In this document: one piece after another, positions 43,428 through 54,146 of the stretch | Numbering within the stretch: the stretch's first letter is position 1 | Layout of the letters: every line of letters starts with the position of its first letter | Source of the DNA: Leptothrix cholodnii SP-6 | GTDB taxonomy: Bacteria; Pseudomonadota; Gammaproteobacteria; Burkholderiales; Burkholderiaceae_C | Assembly (NCBI RefSeq): GCF_000019785.1 | Contig: NC_010524.1 | Location: 1,736,001-1,800,000, forward strand | DNA: 64,000 nt | Reading direction: 5' to 3' | The notes under the pieces: model-generated | Told to the model about the DNA's origin: nothing | Database searches by the model: none | The model's input: the letters and a program-made list of their open reading frames with translations, nothing else | Translations under genes and position numbers: made by a program

Positions 43428-44801
43428 ATGCGCATTCACAACAGTCTGAGTCGCGAACTCGAGACATTCAAATCCATCGAGCCCGGCCACGTCCGCATGT
43501 ACGTCTGCGGCATGACGATCTATGACCTCTGCCACATCGGCCATGCCCGCATGATGATGGCGTTCGACGTGGTCTATCGCTGGCTGCGTGCGAGTGGCTG
43601 GCGTGTCACCTACGTGCGCAACATCACCGACATCGACGACAAGATCATCCGCCGCGCGGTCGAGCGTGGCATCACGATCCGCCAGCTCACCGACGAGATG
43701 ATCGATGCCATGCACCGCGACATCGGCGCGCTGGGCATCGAGCGGCCCACGCACGAGCCGCGCGCCACCGAGTACATCCCGCAGATGCTGTCGATGATCT
43801 CGACCCTCGAAAGCAAGGGGCTGGCCTATCGCAGCGGCAACGGCGACGTCAACTATGCGGTGCGTCGCTTCGAGGGCTACGGCAAGCTGTCGGGCAAGTC
43901 GCTCGACCAGTTGCGCGCCGGTGAGCGTGTCGCGGTGGCCGACGGCAAGGAAGACCCGCTCGATTTCGTCCTCTGGAAGTCGGCCAAGCCGCAGGAGCCG
44001 GACGACGCCAAGTACGACAGCCCGTACGGCCCGGGCCGCCCGGGTTGGCACATCGAGTGCTCGGCCATGAGTTGCGCCCTGCTGGGCGAGACCTTCGACA
44101 TCCACGGTGGCGGCCTCGATCTGCAGTTTCCGCACCACGAGAACGAGATCGCGCAAAGCGAAGGCGCTCTGGGCCATTCCTGGGTGCCGACCTGGATGCA
44201 CAACGGCTTTCTCAACGTCGACAACGAGAAGATGTCGAAGTCGCTGGGCAACTTCTTCACCATCCGCGATGTGCTGAAGAGTTACGACGGCGAGACGGTG
44301 CGCTTCTTCATGTTGCGCGTGCAGTACCGCAGCCCGTTCAATTTCAGCGATGCCGGCCTCGACGATGCGCGCAGCTCGCTGACGCGGCTCTACACGGCCC
44401 TCGATGGCGTTGCGGTCGACGATGCGAGCGAGATCGACTGGACCCATCCGGCCGCCGCCCGTTTCAAGGCCGCGATGGACGATGACTTCAACACCCCGAT
44501 CGCGGTGTCGGTCCTGTTCGATCTGGCGGGTGAGGTCAACCGCAACAAGGACGCCGGCACGGCCGGCCTGCTCAAGCGGCTCGGCGCTGTGCTGGGCGTG
44601 TTGCAGCAGTCGCCGCGCACGTTCTTGCAAGGTGACACCGGCGGGCTCGACGAAGCGCACATCCAGCAGCAGATCGGCGAGCGGCAGGCGGCCAAGGCAG
44701 CGCGCAATTTTGCCGAGGCAGACCGCATCCGGCTTGCCTTGGCGGCCCAGGGCATCACGCTGAAAGACACGCCCCAAGGCACCACCTGGGTCAAGGCTTG
44801 A
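43428..44801 (+). CDS. cysS: Cysteinyl-tRNA synthetase
   Basis: CysS charges tRNA-Cys. The 457-residue protein has the class I signature ([10 protein letters not shown]), zinc ligands in CGMT and IECSAM, and the KMSKS loop (EKMSKSLGN). The helical C-terminal domain ends with a short tRNA-binding region. The 227-base region upstream contains a TATACT (43292-43297), a good -10 match with no clear -35. It is divergent from the L,D-transpeptidase operon. The stop overlaps a TTG of the following gene. Confidence 0.97.
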   Translation: MRIHNSLSRELETFKSIEPGHVRMYVCGMTIYDLCHIGHARMMMAFDVVYRWLRASGWRVTYVRNITDIDDKIIRRAVERGITIRQLTDEMIDAMHRDIGALGIERPTHEPRATEYIPQMLSMISTLESKGLAYRSGNGDVNYAVRRFEGYGKLSGKSLDQLRAGERVAVADGKEDPLDFVLWKSAKPQEPDDAKYDSPYGPGRPGWHIECSAMSCALLGETFDIHGGGLDLQFPHHENEIAQSEGALGHSWVPTWMHNGFLNVDNEKMSKSLGNFFTIRDVLKSYDGETVRFFMLRVQYRSPFNFSDAGLDDARSSLTRLYTALDGVAVDDASEIDWTHPAAARFKAAMDDDFNTPIAVSVLFDLAGEVNRNKDAGTAGLLKRLGAVLGVLQQSPRTFLQGDTGGLDEAHIQQQIGERQAAKAARNFAEADRIRLALAAQGITLKDTPQGTTWVKA

Positions 44802-44809
44802 CCGCTCCG

Positions 44810-45466
44810 ATGAGCATGGATTCGGCGCCCTCGCTGGTCGCGCCCGGCTATTGGGACGACGCGTGCCGGCACCTCGTCAAGCGCGATCGGGTCATGAAGA
44901 ACCTGATTCCGCGTTTTGGCGAGGCGCGACTGCAGAGTCGCGGCGACGCGTTCACGACCCTGGCGCGGTCGATCGTCGGCCAGCAGATCTCGGTCAAGTC
45001 GGCGCAGGCGGTGTGGGGGCGGTTCATCGCCCTCTCGGTCGATCCGACTGCGCCGCTGACGCCCGATTGGCTGCAGGGTCTGGCGATCGACTCGATGCGT
45101 GCGGCGGGCCTGTCGGCACGCAAGGTCGACTACCTGCGTGACCTGGCGAACCACTTCCTCGAGCGCAGTGTCCACGAGACCGATTGGCTGTCGATGGACG
45201 ACGAGGCCATCATCGAAGAACTGGTCGCCATCCGGGGCATCGGCCGCTGGACGGCGGAGATGTTCCTGATCTTCCACCTGATGCGCCCCAACGTGCTGCC
45301 GCTCGACGACGTCGGGCTGATCAAGGGCATCAGCCTGAACTATTTCAGTGGCGAACCGGTGTCGCGTGCCGAGGCGCGCGAGGTCGGCGACGCCTGGGCG
45401 CCATTCAGGTCCGTCGCGACCTGGTACATCTGGCGCAGCCTCGATCCGTTGCCCGTCGAGTACTGA
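44810..45466 (+). CDS. DNA-3-methyladenine glycosylase II-type (AlkA-like, HhH-GPD)
   Basis: This protein of about 218 residues belongs to the helix-hairpin-helix base-excision glycosylases that remove alkylated bases from DNA. The hairpin and catalytic Asp are visible in [18 protein letters not shown] followed by [26 protein letters not shown] is the typical helix near the substrate pocket. It lacks the N-terminal domain of E. coli AlkA, as is usual for the short form. A TTG at 44798 overlapping the cysS stop and ATG codons at 44810 and 44816 are possible starts. It lies between cysS and accA in the same direction. Confidence 0.9.
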   Translation: MSMDSAPSLVAPGYWDDACRHLVKRDRVMKNLIPRFGEARLQSRGDAFTTLARSIVGQQISVKSAQAVWGRFIALSVDPTAPLTPDWLQGLAIDSMRAAGLSARKVDYLRDLANHFLERSVHETDWLSMDDEAIIEELVAIRGIGRWTAEMFLIFHLMRPNVLPLDDVGLIKGISLNYFSGEPVSRAEAREVGDAWAPFRSVATWYIWRSLDPLPVEY

Positions 45467-45516
45467 TCTACACTTCGCGACGATTTCATGACGTCTTCCC
45501 TGGAGGACCCCAAGAC

Positions 45517-46485
45517 ATGAGCAAACGACATTTCCTCGAATTCGAGCAGCCCATCGCCGAGCTCGAAACCAAGATCGAGGAACTGCGCTACGTGCAGAAC
45601 GAGTCGGCCGTCGACATCTCGGAAGAGATCGACCGCCTGTCCAAGAAGAGCCTGCGACTGGCGAAGGACATCTATTCGAGCCTGTCGCCCTGGCAGGTGA
45701 CGCAGATCGCGCGTCACCCGCAGCGTCCGTACACGCTGGACTACGTCAACGAAGTGTTCACTGACTTCGAGGAGCTGCACGGCGATCGTTCGTTCGCCGA
45801 TGACCTGTCGATCGTCGGCGGGCTGGCGCGGTTCAACGGCCAGGCCTGCATGGTGCTCGGTCACCAGAAGGGCCGCGACACCCGCGAGCGTGCCGCGCGC
45901 AACTTCGGCATGGCCCGGCCCGAGGGTTATCGCAAGGCCTTGCGTTTGATGCGCCTGGCCGAGAAGTTCGGCCTGCCGGTGTTCACCTTCGTCGACACGC
46001 CGGGCGCCTATCCGGGCATCGGCGCCGAGGAGCGTGGCCAGTCCGAGGCGATCGGCCGCAACATCTTCGAGATGGCGCAGCTCGAGGTGCCGATCATCAC
46101 CACCATCATCGGCGAAGGCGGTTCGGGCGGCGCCCTGGCCATCAGCGTGGCCGATCAGGTGCTGATGCTGCAGTTCTCGGTCTATTCGGTGATCTCGCCC
46201 GAAGGCTGCGCATCGATCCTCTGGAAGACCTCCGAGCGAGCCAGCGACGCCGCGGAGGCCCTGGGCATCACCGCGCACCGGCTCAAGGCGCTCGGCCTGA
46301 TCGACAAGATCGTCAGCGAGCCGGTCGGTGGCGCACATCGCGATCCCAAGCAGATGGCGGCGCAGCTCAAGCGCGCGCTCAACGATGCGCTGCGCCAGGT
46401 GGCCGATCTCAAGACCCGCGAGCTGCTCGATCATCGTTACGAGCGCCTGCGTGGTTACGGTCGATTCAGCGACACCAAGGCCTGA
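45517..46485 (+). CDS. accA: Acetyl-CoA carboxylase carboxyltransferase subunit alpha
   Basis: AccA with AccD transfers carboxyl from biotin to acetyl-CoA, giving malonyl-CoA for fatty-acid synthesis. The 322-residue protein has an N-terminal helical region ([15 protein letters not shown]), then the crotonase-like core with [27 protein letters not shown] and [11 protein letters not shown]. The ATG at 45517 has a good GGAGG site. accD is elsewhere in this window (60523). Confidence 0.97.
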   Translation: MSKRHFLEFEQPIAELETKIEELRYVQNESAVDISEEIDRLSKKSLRLAKDIYSSLSPWQVTQIARHPQRPYTLDYVNEVFTDFEELHGDRSFADDLSIVGGLARFNGQACMVLGHQKGRDTRERAARNFGMARPEGYRKALRLMRLAEKFGLPVFTFVDTPGAYPGIGAEERGQSEAIGRNIFEMAQLEVPIITTIIGEGGSGGALAISVADQVLMLQFSVYSVISPEGCASILWKTSERASDAAEALGITAHRLKALGLIDKIVSEPVGGAHRDPKQMAAQLKRALNDALRQVADLKTRELLDHRYERLRGYGRFSDTKA

Positions 46486-46531
46486 CGGGCCTGTCCGGGC
46501 GCTGCGTGTCGGCCCTGTGACGATCATCGGA

Positions 46532-46560
46532 AACGGCTGCGCAAGCAGCCGTTCTCGTTT
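46532..46560 (+). terminator. Terminator between accA and tilS
   Basis: A perfect 9-base-pair stem (AACGGCTGC with GCAGCCGTT, GCAA tetraloop) is followed by CTCGTTT. It ends just two bases before the tilS ATG, so it could also occlude the tilS start region in a read-through transcript. Confidence 0.65.
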
Positions 46561-46562
46561 GC

Positions 46563-47936
46563 ATGCTTGACGTCATCGCTGCGCTCCTCGGCGGCAAGAC
46601 GCGCATCGCGGTGGCGTACAGCGGCGGGCGTGATTCCAGCGCGCTTCTGCATGCCACCGTCGCGTGTGCTGCGGCCAGGGTCGACGTTCATGCCCTCCAT
46701 GTGCAGCATGGCCTGAGCGCGTTCGCGCCCGACTGGCTGGCTCACTGCGAACGCCGATGTCGGGCGTTGTCGTTGCAAGGCGCGCGGTTGTGGCTGCACA
46801 CGCGTTCGCTGGCCTTGCAGCCCGCGCGTGGCGAGAGCATCGAAGCACTCGCCCGGCGCGAGCGCTATCGTGCGCTCGCGTCGATGGCTCGCGAGGCGGG
46901 CTGCGACACCGTGCTGCTGGCGCATCACCGTGACGATCAGGTCGAGACCTTCCTGCTGCAGGCGCTGCGTGGTGCCGGCGCGGCAGGCCTGTCGGCGATG
47001 CCTTCGATCGCTTGGCGCGAGGGCCTGACCTGGGCGCGGCCGTGGCTGGATCGGCCGCGGTCCGCGATCCAGTCGTATGTCGATGCGCATGCGCTCGAGT
47101 TCGTCGAGGATGACAGCAATGCCAGCCCGCGGCATGCCCGCAACCGGCTGCGTCTGACGGTGATGCCGGCCCTGCGCCAGGCCTTCGGCGACGCCGATGT
47201 CGCGCTGACGGCGGCGGTTCAGCACGCTCAGGATGCTCAAGCCTGCATGCAGGCACTCGCCGAGGCCGATCTGCAGGCCGTGAGTCGTGCCGATGGTCTC
47301 GCCATCGATCCGATGCTGGCGTTGGGGGCGCCTCGAGTCCGCAATCTCCTGCGCCACTGGCTGCGGCAGTCGGCCGGGCAGCCGCCGGCTGCGACGCTCC
47401 TGCGGCGGCTTGCCGACGAACTGCCGCACGCGCCGGACGGCGCGTGGCGGCATGCGGCGGGTGTCGTGGCCGCCTATCGGGGGCGGCTCAGCTGGCGCCG
47501 GGATGTCCTGCCCCCGATCGTGGCCGATCCGGATGCGAAGGGCTCGGGCACCTTGCCGCGATCGCCTGTCCCGATGGCGCTCGTGCCGGGCCCCAATGCG
47601 GTGCCGTCGTGGCGCGGCACGCTCTGGGTCGACGTCGTCGAGCGCGATGGCGCGGCCCTGGAGACGCTGGCGGGAGTGACCTTGCGCGAGCGCTGCGGTG
47701 GCGAGCGTTTCCAGTCGCATCCGGCGGGCGTGCCGCGGTCCTTGAAGAAGCAGTTCCAGGCCGCGGCACGGCCGAGTTGGGCGCGCCGCGGGCCGCTGGT
47801 CTACGTCGGTGAACAGCTGATCTACGTGCCGGGCCTGGGACTTGATGCGCGCTGCGTGGCGGCGATCGGCGTCACGCAGGCGCGTCTGCGCTGGCAGGCT
47901 GCTGACGCCGTCGAGGATGCGCCACCCGCTGCATGA
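46563..47936 (+). CDS. tilS: tRNA(Ile)-lysidine synthetase
   Basis: TilS converts the wobble cytidine of tRNA-Ile(CAU) to lysidine so that it reads AUA. The 457-residue protein has the PP-loop ATP-binding motif SGGRDS at 20-25 and the conserved AHHRDDQVETFLLQALRGAG. The C-terminal domains are typical of the long form. The PP-loop more often reads SGGxDS with other third residues, so the Arg is within the known range. No separate ribosome binding site is clear. It is followed 88 bases later by lysC. Confidence 0.93.
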   Translation: MLDVIAALLGGKTRIAVAYSGGRDSSALLHATVACAAARVDVHALHVQHGLSAFAPDWLAHCERRCRALSLQGARLWLHTRSLALQPARGESIEALARRERYRALASMAREAGCDTVLLAHHRDDQVETFLLQALRGAGAAGLSAMPSIAWREGLTWARPWLDRPRSAIQSYVDAHALEFVEDDSNASPRHARNRLRLTVMPALRQAFGDADVALTAAVQHAQDAQACMQALAEADLQAVSRADGLAIDPMLALGAPRVRNLLRHWLRQSAGQPPAATLLRRLADELPHAPDGAWRHAAGVVAAYRGRLSWRRDVLPPIVADPDAKGSGTLPRSPVPMALVPGPNAVPSWRGTLWVDVVERDGAALETLAGVTLRERCGGERFQSHPAGVPRSLKKQFQAAARPSWARRGPLVYVGEQLIYVPGLGLDARCVAAIGVTQARLRWQAADAVEDAPPAA

Positions 47937-48024
47937 ATCCCCACGCCGCGGCGCACCGCTAAAATGCACGGTTCCCAGCCGCAGCCGTCCCGCTGCCCGA
48001 TTACCTCAGCCTCGCCACACTGCA

Positions 48025-49293
48025 ATGGCCTTGATCGTTCATAAATACGGCGGCACGTCGATGGGCTCGACCGAGCGCATCCGCAATGTCGCCAAGCGTG
48101 TCGCCAAGTGGGCACGCGCCGGCCACCAGATGGTGGTCGTGCCCTCCGCGATGAGCGGGGAAACCAACCGCCTGCTGGGCCTCGCCAAAGAGGTGTCGCC
48201 GGCCACGCACACCAGCGCGATGCTGCGTGAGCTCGACATGATCGCCTGCACCGGCGAGCAGGTTTCGGTGGGCTTGCTGTCACTGGCGCTGCAAGCCGAG
48301 GGCATGCAGGCCGTCAGCTATTCGGGCTGGCAGGTGCCGATCCGCACCGACAGTTCGCACACCAAGGCGCGCATCGAGAGCATCGACGACGCCCGCGTGC
48401 GTGCCGATCTGGCCGAGGGCAAGGTGGTGGTCATCACCGGCTTCCAGGGGGTCGACGAGGACAGCAATGTCACGACGCTCGGCCGTGGCGGTTCGGATAC
48501 CTCCGCGGTTGCGGTCGCTGCGGCCATGAAGGCGGCCGAATGCCTGATCTACACCGATGTGGACGGCGTCTACACCACCGATCCGCGCGTGGTTCCCGAG
48601 GCGCGCCGCCTCAACACCGTGAGCTTCGAAGAGATGCTCGAGATGGCCAGCCTGGGCTCGAAGGTGTTGCAGATCCGCTCGGTCGAATTTGCCGGCAAGT
48701 ACCGGGTGCCGCTGCGTGTGCTGTCGAGCTTCACGCCCTGGGATATCAACATCGATGAAGAGGCCAAGTCAGGCACGCTGATCACCTTCGAGGAAGACGA
48801 AAAAATGGAACAAGCCGTTGTCTCGGGCATTGCCTTCAACCGTGACGAAGCCAAGGTCACCGTCATCGGCGTGCCCGACAAGCCGGGCATCGCCTTCCAG
48901 ATCCTGGGGCCGGTGGCCGATGCCAACATCGACGTCGACGTGATCCTGCAGAACGTCTCGCACGCGGGCAAGACCGACTTCTCGTTCACCGTGCACCGCA
49001 ACGACTACGCCCGCACGCTCGATCTGCTCAAGAACCAGGTCGTGCCGGCGCTCGGCGCAGCCGACGTGGTGGGTGACCCGAAGATCTGCAAGGTCTCGAT
49101 CGTGGGCATCGGCATGCGCTCGCATGCGGGCGTGGCCTGCAAGATGTTCCGCACGCTCAGCGAAGACGGCATCAACATCCAGATGATCACCACCAGCGAG
49201 ATCAAGACTTCGGTCGTGATCGACGAGAAGTACATGGAGCTGGCGGTGCGTGCGTTGCACAAAGCTTTCGATCTCGATCAGATCGCTGGCTAA
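48025..49293 (+). CDS. lysC: Aspartate kinase
   Basis: Aspartate kinase starts synthesis of lysine, threonine and methionine. The 422-residue monofunctional enzyme has the kinase signature KYGGTSMGS at the start, FQGVDEDSNVTTLGRGGSDT, and IYTDVDGVYTTDPR. Two ACT regulatory domains follow (about 270-340 and 350-422), which usually bind Lys and Thr. An in-frame internal ATG at 48805, preceded by a good ribosome binding site, could give a separate beta subunit. asd, for the next enzyme of the pathway, lies about 3.5 kb downstream. Confidence 0.96.
   Translation: MALIVHKYGGTSMGSTERIRNVAKRVAKWARAGHQMVVVPSAMSGETNRLLGLAKEVSPATHTSAMLRELDMIACTGEQVSVGLLSLALQAEGMQAVSYSGWQVPIRTDSSHTKARIESIDDARVRADLAEGKVVVITGFQGVDEDSNVTTLGRGGSDTSAVAVAAAMKAAECLIYTDVDGVYTTDPRVVPEARRLNTVSFEEMLEMASLGSKVLQIRSVEFAGKYRVPLRVLSSFTPWDINIDEEAKSGTLITFEEDEKMEQAVVSGIAFNRDEAKVTVIGVPDKPGIAFQILGPVADANIDVDVILQNVSHAGKTDFSFTVHRNDYARTLDLLKNQVVPALGAADVVGDPKICKVSIVGIGMRSHAGVACKMFRTLSEDGINIQMITTSEIKTSVVIDEKYMELAVRALHKAFDLDQIAG
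48805..49293 (+). other. Possible internal translation start giving a LysC beta subunit
   Basis: Within lysC an in-frame ATG at 48805 follows AGGAAG (48791-48796) by eight bases. Translation from it would give a 162-residue protein made of only the two ACT domains. In Bacillus, Corynebacterium and Pseudomonas the alpha2beta2 aspartate kinases use such an internal start. The site here is at the equivalent junction, just before the first ACT domain. Confidence 0.5.
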
Positions 49294-49310
49294 ATAATCT
49301 GAAAACGGGC

Positions 49311-49316
49311 TATACT
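49311..49316 (+). promoter_or_regulatory. -10 element of the tRNA-Ser promoter
   Basis: TATACT lies 11 bases before the first tRNA nucleotide, a good -10 match at the right distance. The -35 region (about 49287-49293) overlaps the lysC stop and is weak. Confidence 0.45.
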
Positions 49317-49327
49317 CTGCCCTCTTC

Positions 49328-49418
49328 GGAGACGTGACCGAGTGGCCGAAGGTGCTCCCCTGCTAAGGGAGTATGTGCCAAAAGCGCATCGAGGGTTCGA
49401 ATCCCTCCGTCTCCGCCA
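49328..49418 (+). tRNA. tRNA-Ser(GCU)
   Basis: The 91-base sequence folds as a class II tRNA. The acceptor stem GGAGACG pairs with CGTCTCC, the anticodon stem CTCCC/GGGAG encloses loop CTGCTAA with anticodon GCT at 49362-49364, and a long variable arm follows as expected for Ser. The T arm contains GGTTCGAATCC, and the 3' CCA is encoded. It reads AGC and AGU codons. Confidence 0.97.
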
Positions 49419-49425
49419 AGTATCG

Positions 49426-49456
49426 AAAAAGCCTCTGACTCGTCAGAGGCTTTTTT
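49426..49456 (+). terminator. Terminator after tRNA-Ser
   Basis: A perfect 9-base-pair stem (GCCTCTGAC with GTCAGAGGC), flanked by AAAAA before and TTTTTT after, lies eight bases past the tRNA. The A/T flanks make it effective and possibly bidirectional. Confidence 0.9.
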
Positions 49457-49559
49457 CGTTCTGCATTCGACCATGCGCGATGCAGGTCGCGTGTGCCGAG
49501 TCTTCGTCTATCACGCCGGCGTTGGCGTGTTTCCATTCAACCTTGAACCAGGAGCCGCC

Positions 49560-50984
49560 ATGACCGGACGCACCCTGTACGACAAGCTCTGGGACGAACA
49601 CGTCGTCCACACCGAAGAGGACGGCACCGCCGTGCTCTACATCGATCGCCATCTGGTGCACGAAGTGACCAGCCCGCAGGCCTTCGAAGGTCTGCGTCTG
49701 GCCGGGCGCAAGGTCTGGCGTGTCAGTTCGATCGTCGCCACCGCCGATCACAACACGCCCACCACCGGCTGGGAGCAGGGCTACGACGGCATCGCCGATC
49801 CGATCAGCAAGCTGCAGATCACCACGCTCGACAGCAACATCGCGGCGGTCGGCGCGGCGGCCTACTTTCCGTTCATGGACAAGCGCCAGGGCATCGTGCA
49901 CGTCATCGGCCCGGAGCAGGGCGCCACGCTGCCGGGCATGACGGTCGTCTGCGGCGACAGCCACACCAGCACGCACGGCGCGTTCGGTGCGCTGGCGCAC
50001 GGCATCGGCACCAGCGAGGTCGAGCACGTGATGGCCACCCAGACGTTGCTGGCCAAGAAGGCCAGGAACATGCTGGTCAAGGTGGAGGGTGTCGTGCCCA
50101 AGGGTTGCGGCGCCAAGGACATCGCGCTGGCCATCATCGGCCGCATCGGCACCGCGGGCGGCACCGGCTACACGATCGAGTTCGGCGGCAGCGCGATTCG
50201 CGCGCTGAGCATGGAAGGCCGCATGACGGTCTGCAACATGGCGATCGAGGGCGGCGCGCGCGCCGGCATGGTCGCGGTCGACGAGACCACGATCAACTAC
50301 GTCAAGGGCCGGCCGTTCGCGCCCAAGGGCGTCGAGTTCGACCAGGCCGCGATCCACTGGCGCACGCTGCGCTCGGATGCCGACGCGAAGTTCGACGCGG
50401 TGGTCGAGATCGACGCCGCGCAGATCCGCCCCCAGGTGACCTGGGGCACGTCGCCCGAGATGGTGCTGTCGATCGAGGACCGCGTGCCCGATCCCGACAA
50501 GGAAAAGGACGATGTCAAGCGCGGCTCGATCGAGCGCGCGCTGGCCTACATGGGCCTGGAGCCGAACAAGGCGATCTCCGATGTGCGCATCGACAAGGTC
50601 TTCATCGGCTCGTGCACCAACAGCCGCATCGAGGACATGCGCGAAGCCGCTGCCGTGGTGCGCCGCATCGGCGGGCGCGTGGCGAGCAATGTCAAGCTGG
50701 CGCTGGTGGTGCCGGGCTCGGGCCTGGTGAAGGCGCAGGCCGAGGCCGAGGGGCTGCACGAGGTGTTCAAGGCGGCCGGTTTCGAGTGGCGCGAGCCGGG
50801 CTGCTCGATGTGCCTGGCGATGAACGCCGACCGCCTGGAGCCGGGCGAGCGCTGCGCTTCCACCAGCAACCGCAACTTCGAGGGTCGCCAGGGTGCCGGT
50901 GGCCGAACCCACCTGGTCAGCCCGGCGATGGCTGCGGCTGCGGCCATGAACGGCCACTTCGTCGACGTGCGTCGCATCGCGTAA
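49560..50984 (+). CDS. leuC: 3-isopropylmalate dehydratase large subunit
   Basis: LeuC with LeuD isomerises 2-isopropylmalate to 3-isopropylmalate in leucine synthesis. The 474-residue aconitase-family protein has [4Fe-4S] ligands in [10 protein letters not shown] and in GCSMCLAMN, plus [15 protein letters not shown]. The ATG at 49560 has a ribosome binding site (AGGAG). It begins the leuCDB-asd gene group. No leucine-rich leader peptide was seen in the 100 bases between the tRNA terminator and the start. Confidence 0.97.
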   Translation: MTGRTLYDKLWDEHVVHTEEDGTAVLYIDRHLVHEVTSPQAFEGLRLAGRKVWRVSSIVATADHNTPTTGWEQGYDGIADPISKLQITTLDSNIAAVGAAAYFPFMDKRQGIVHVIGPEQGATLPGMTVVCGDSHTSTHGAFGALAHGIGTSEVEHVMATQTLLAKKARNMLVKVEGVVPKGCGAKDIALAIIGRIGTAGGTGYTIEFGGSAIRALSMEGRMTVCNMAIEGGARAGMVAVDETTINYVKGRPFAPKGVEFDQAAIHWRTLRSDADAKFDAVVEIDAAQIRPQVTWGTSPEMVLSIEDRVPDPDKEKDDVKRGSIERALAYMGLEPNKAISDVRIDKVFIGSCTNSRIEDMREAAAVVRRIGGRVASNVKLALVVPGSGLVKAQAEAEGLHEVFKAAGFEWREPGCSMCLAMNADRLEPGERCASTSNRNFEGRQGAGGRTHLVSPAMAAAAAMNGHFVDVRRIA

Positions 50985-50996
50985 GGAGTCAACAGC

Positions 50997-51644
50997 ATGC
51001 AAGCCTTCACCGTGCACAAGGGCCTGGTGGCCCCGATGGATCGCGCCAATGTCGACACCGACGCGATCATCCCGAAGCAGTTTCTCAAGTCGATCCAGCG
51101 TTCCGGCTTCGGCCCGAACCTGTTCGACGAATGGCGCTACCTCGACAAGGGCGAGCCCGGCCAGGAGTCGGTGGTGCGCAAGCCCAACCCCGATTTCGTG
51201 CTGAACCAGCCGCGTTACCAGGGCGCCTCGATCCTGCTGACGCGCGAGAACTTCGGCTGCGGTTCGAGCCGTGAACACGCGCCGTGGGCGCTCGGTCAAT
51301 ACGGCTTCCGGGTGCTGATCGCGCCGAGCTTTGCCGACATCTTCTTCAACAACTGCTTCAAGAACGGCATCCTGCCGATCGTGCTGCCCGAGAGCGTGGT
51401 CGCGCGCCTGTTCGACGAGGTGCATGGTTTCGTCGGCTATCAGCTGACGATCGACCTGCCGCGCCAGGTGGTGATCAAGGCCGACGGCACCGAGCTGCCG
51501 TTCGAGGTGCAGGCGTTCCGCAAGTACTGCCTCGTCAACGGCTTCGACGACATCGGTCTGACGCTGCGCCACGCCGACAAGATCAAGGCCTTCGAGGCCG
51601 AGCGCCTGGCCAAGATGCCGTGGCTGGGCCAGCGCCTGCTCTGA
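50997..51644 (+). CDS. leuD: 3-isopropylmalate dehydratase small subunit
   Basis: The 215-residue small subunit supplies the swivelling domain of the isomerase. Conserved features are the N-terminal [13 protein letters not shown], the substrate loop [14 protein letters not shown] and [16 protein letters not shown]. It starts 12 bases after leuC. In some relatives a small entericidin gene separates leuC and leuD; none is present here. Confidence 0.97.
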   Translation: MQAFTVHKGLVAPMDRANVDTDAIIPKQFLKSIQRSGFGPNLFDEWRYLDKGEPGQESVVRKPNPDFVLNQPRYQGASILLTRENFGCGSSREHAPWALGQYGFRVLIAPSFADIFFNNCFKNGILPIVLPESVVARLFDEVHGFVGYQLTIDLPRQVVIKADGTELPFEVQAFRKYCLVNGFDDIGLTLRHADKIKAFEAERLAKMPWLGQRLL

Positions 51645-51676
51645 GCGCCGCGTCACCACTACAAGGAAACACAGAC

Positions 51677-52780
51677 ATGAAGATCGCAATCCTGCCGGGT
51701 GACGGCATCGGCACCGAAATCGTCGCCGAGGCCGTCAAGGTCCTGAACGTGCTCGACCTGCCGTTCGAGATGGAAACGGCGCTGGTCGGCGGCGCAGCCT
51801 ACGAGGCGCACGGCCACCCGCTGCCCGATTCGACGCTCAACCTGGCCAAGGCCGCCGACGCGGTGCTGTTCGGCGCCGTGGGTGACTGGAAGTACGACAA
51901 GCTCGAGCGCTCGCTGCGCCCCGAGCAGGCCATCCTGGGCCTTCGCAAGAACCTCGGGCTGTTCGCGAACTTCCGTCCGGCGATCTGCTACGAGCAGCTC
52001 ACGCACGCGTCGAGCCTGAAGCCCGAACTGGTGGCGGGGCTCGACATCCTGATCATCCGCGAGCTGACCGGCGACATCTACTTCGGCCAGCCGCGCGGGC
52101 GCCGCATCGCGGTCGACGGGCACTTTCCGGGTGCCGAAGAAGCGTTCGACACCATGCGCTACAGCCGCCCCGAGATCGAGCGCATCGCGCACGTGGCGTT
52201 CAAGGCCGCGCGCCTGCGCGACAAGCGTGTCACCAGTGTCGACAAGGCCAATGTGCTGGAGACCTTCCAGCTCTGGAAGGACGTGGTCACCGAGGTCGGC
52301 AAGGAGTACCCGGACGTGGCGCTCGACCACATGTACGTCGACAACGCCGCGATGCAACTGGTCAAGGCGCCCAAGAAGTTCGACGTGATGGTGACGGGCA
52401 ACATGTTCGGCGACATCCTGTCCGACGCGGCGGCGATGCTGACCGGCTCGATCGGCATGCTGCCGTCGGCGTCGCTGAACGCGAACAACCAGGGCCTTTA
52501 CGAGCCCAGCCACGGCAGTGCGCCCGACATCGCCGGTCAGGGTATTGCAAACCCGTTGGCTACAATCCTGTCCGCTGCCATGATGCTCCGCTACTCCCTC
52601 AACCAAGCACAAGCCGCCGACCGGATCGAATCTGCGGTGAGCGCGGTGCTGTCTGCGGGTTACCGCACGGTCGACATCGCATCCGAGGGCACGACGCGGG
52701 TGGGCACGCGCGAGATGGGCGACGCCGTCGTGGCGGCGCTCACTGGCGCCACCATGACCAAAACGATTACCAAGAGCTGA
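51677..52780 (+). CDS. leuB: 3-isopropylmalate dehydrogenase
   Basis: LeuB oxidises and decarboxylates 3-isopropylmalate to 2-oxoisocaproate. The 367-residue protein has the N-terminal [14 protein letters not shown], the substrate-binding [23 protein letters not shown], and the metal/NAD region [14 protein letters not shown] with [15 protein letters not shown]. The frame is open upstream inside leuD, but the ATG at 51677 with an AGGAAA site is clearly the start. Confidence 0.97.
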   Translation: MKIAILPGDGIGTEIVAEAVKVLNVLDLPFEMETALVGGAAYEAHGHPLPDSTLNLAKAADAVLFGAVGDWKYDKLERSLRPEQAILGLRKNLGLFANFRPAICYEQLTHASSLKPELVAGLDILIIRELTGDIYFGQPRGRRIAVDGHFPGAEEAFDTMRYSRPEIERIAHVAFKAARLRDKRVTSVDKANVLETFQLWKDVVTEVGKEYPDVALDHMYVDNAAMQLVKAPKKFDVMVTGNMFGDILSDAAAMLTGSIGMLPSASLNANNQGLYEPSHGSAPDIAGQGIANPLATILSAAMMLRYSLNQAQAADRIESAVSAVLSAGYRTVDIASEGTTRVGTREMGDAVVAALTGATMTKTITKS

Positions 52781-52875
52781 TCGCTCGGTTTCGTCTCGCC
52801 CCCACACCTGGACCCCGGCGAAGCGAGCCGGGGGATTCAGGGGTCCGGGACAACGCTCAACAAGGAATCACGGAA

Positions 52876-54003
52876 ATGGCACTCGTAGGTTTGGTCGGCT
52901 GGCGCGGCATGGTCGGCTCGGTCCTGATGGATCGCATGCAGGCTGAAGATGACTTCGCGCACTTCGAGCCTCTGTTCTTCTCGACCTCGAACTCGGGCGG
53001 CAAGGCTCCGGCGCAGGCGAAGAACGAGACCACGCTGCAGGACGCGTACGACATCGACGCGCTCAAGCGCTGCGACATCATCGTCACCGCTCAGGGTGGC
53101 GACTACACCTCGGCGGTGTTCGGCAAGCTGCGTGCGGCGGGCTGGAACGGCCACTGGATCGATGCGGCGTCGACGCTGCGCATGGAGTCCGACGCGGTCA
53201 TCATCCTCGACCCGGTCAACTCGCCGGTGATCAAGGATGCGCTGGCCAAGGGCGGGCGCAACTGGGTCGGTGGCAACTGCACCGTCAGCTGCATGCTGAT
53301 GGGCGTGGGCGCGCTCTACAAGGCCGGCCTGGTCGAGTGGATGAGCACCCAGACCTACCAGGCGGCCAGCGGCGGCGGTGCCCAGCACATGCGCGAACTG
53401 CTGACGCAGTACGGCACGCTCAACGCCTCGGTGCGCGCACTGCTCGACGACCCGAAGAGCGCCATCCTCGAGATCGACCGCCAGGTCATCGCCACCCAGC
53501 GCGGCCTGACGGCCGAGCAGACCGCCAACTTCGGCGTGCCGCTGGGCGGTTCGCTGATCCCCTGGATCGACAAGGACCTGGGCAACGGCCAATCCAAGGA
53601 AGAGTGGAAGGGCATGGCCGAGACCAACAAGATCCTCGGCCTGGGCGAGGGCTTCGGCTCGGCGGCCATCCCGGTCGACGGTTTCTGCGTGCGCGTCGGT
53701 GCGATGCGCTGCCACAGCCAGGCGCTGACCTTCAAGCTCAAGAAGGACGTGCCGGTGGCAGACATCGAGGCCATGATCGCCGCCGACAACGAGTGGGTGA
53801 AGGTGGTTCCCAATACCCGCGAAGCGACGATCAAGGACCTGACGCCGGTGGCCGTCACCGGCACGATGACGATTCCGGTCGGTCGCATCCGCAAGCTGGC
53901 GATGGGCCCTGAATACGTCGGCGCCTTCACCATCGGCGATCAGCTGCTGTGGGGCGCTGCGGAGCCGCTGCGGCGCATGTTGCGCATCCTGCTGGCCGCC
54001 TGA
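52876..54003 (+). CDS. asd: Aspartate-semialdehyde dehydrogenase
   Basis: Asd reduces aspartyl phosphate to the semialdehyde, the branch point to lysine, diaminopimelate, threonine and methionine. The 375-residue protein has the N-terminal NADP-binding [15 protein letters not shown], the active-site Cys in [10 protein letters not shown], and [16 protein letters not shown] with the conserved His. It matches the gammaproteobacterial type (about 370 residues). It follows leuB by 95 bases and is ended by a strong hairpin. Confidence 0.96.
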   Translation: MALVGLVGWRGMVGSVLMDRMQAEDDFAHFEPLFFSTSNSGGKAPAQAKNETTLQDAYDIDALKRCDIIVTAQGGDYTSAVFGKLRAAGWNGHWIDAASTLRMESDAVIILDPVNSPVIKDALAKGGRNWVGGNCTVSCMLMGVGALYKAGLVEWMSTQTYQAASGGGAQHMRELLTQYGTLNASVRALLDDPKSAILEIDRQVIATQRGLTAEQTANFGVPLGGSLIPWIDKDLGNGQSKEEWKGMAETNKILGLGEGFGSAAIPVDGFCVRVGAMRCHSQALTFKLKKDVPVADIEAMIAADNEWVKVVPNTREATIKDLTPVAVTGTMTIPVGRIRKLAMGPEYVGAFTIGDQLLWGAAEPLRRMLRILLAA

Positions 54004-54035
54004 GTCGGCTTGATTGATCGACAGGACGGGCTTGG

Positions 54036-54061
54036 CGGTCGTTGTCCCTCGACAACGACCG
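54036..54061 (+). terminator. Hairpin after asd
   Basis: A perfect 11-base-pair stem (CGGTCGTTGTC with GACAACGACCG, loop CCTC) lies 32 bases past the asd stop. No T run follows, so it may work with Rho or protect the mRNA end. Confidence 0.55.
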
Positions 54062-54117
54062 TCACGACATCATGCGCATGGGGACTGATCGCCGCAAACA
54101 TCAGCCACTGCATGAGC

Positions 54118-54146
54118 TTGTCTTTGTATCTTCTTGATGTTATTGT
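54118..54146 (+). promoter_or_regulatory. Probable sigma-70 promoter of fimV
   Basis: TTGTCT (54118-54123) and TATTGT (54141-54146) are 17 bases apart, each a 4/6 match to consensus, within a distinctly AT-rich patch. This predicts a leader of about 125 bases before fimV. Confidence 0.45.

Noticed and set aside
49457..49559. Leucine attenuator before leuC
   Set aside because: No short open frame rich in Leu codons and no competing hairpins were seen; the one strong hairpin ends the tRNA transcript.
50985..50996. Entericidin-like gene between leuC and leuD as in some relatives
   Set aside because: Only 12 bases separate the two genes, so no such gene can be present.
49443..51689. A 748-codon minus-strand open frame opposite leuC and leuD
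   Set aside because: Antisense to two conserved leucine genes, low-complexity composition, and it runs through the tRNA terminator.
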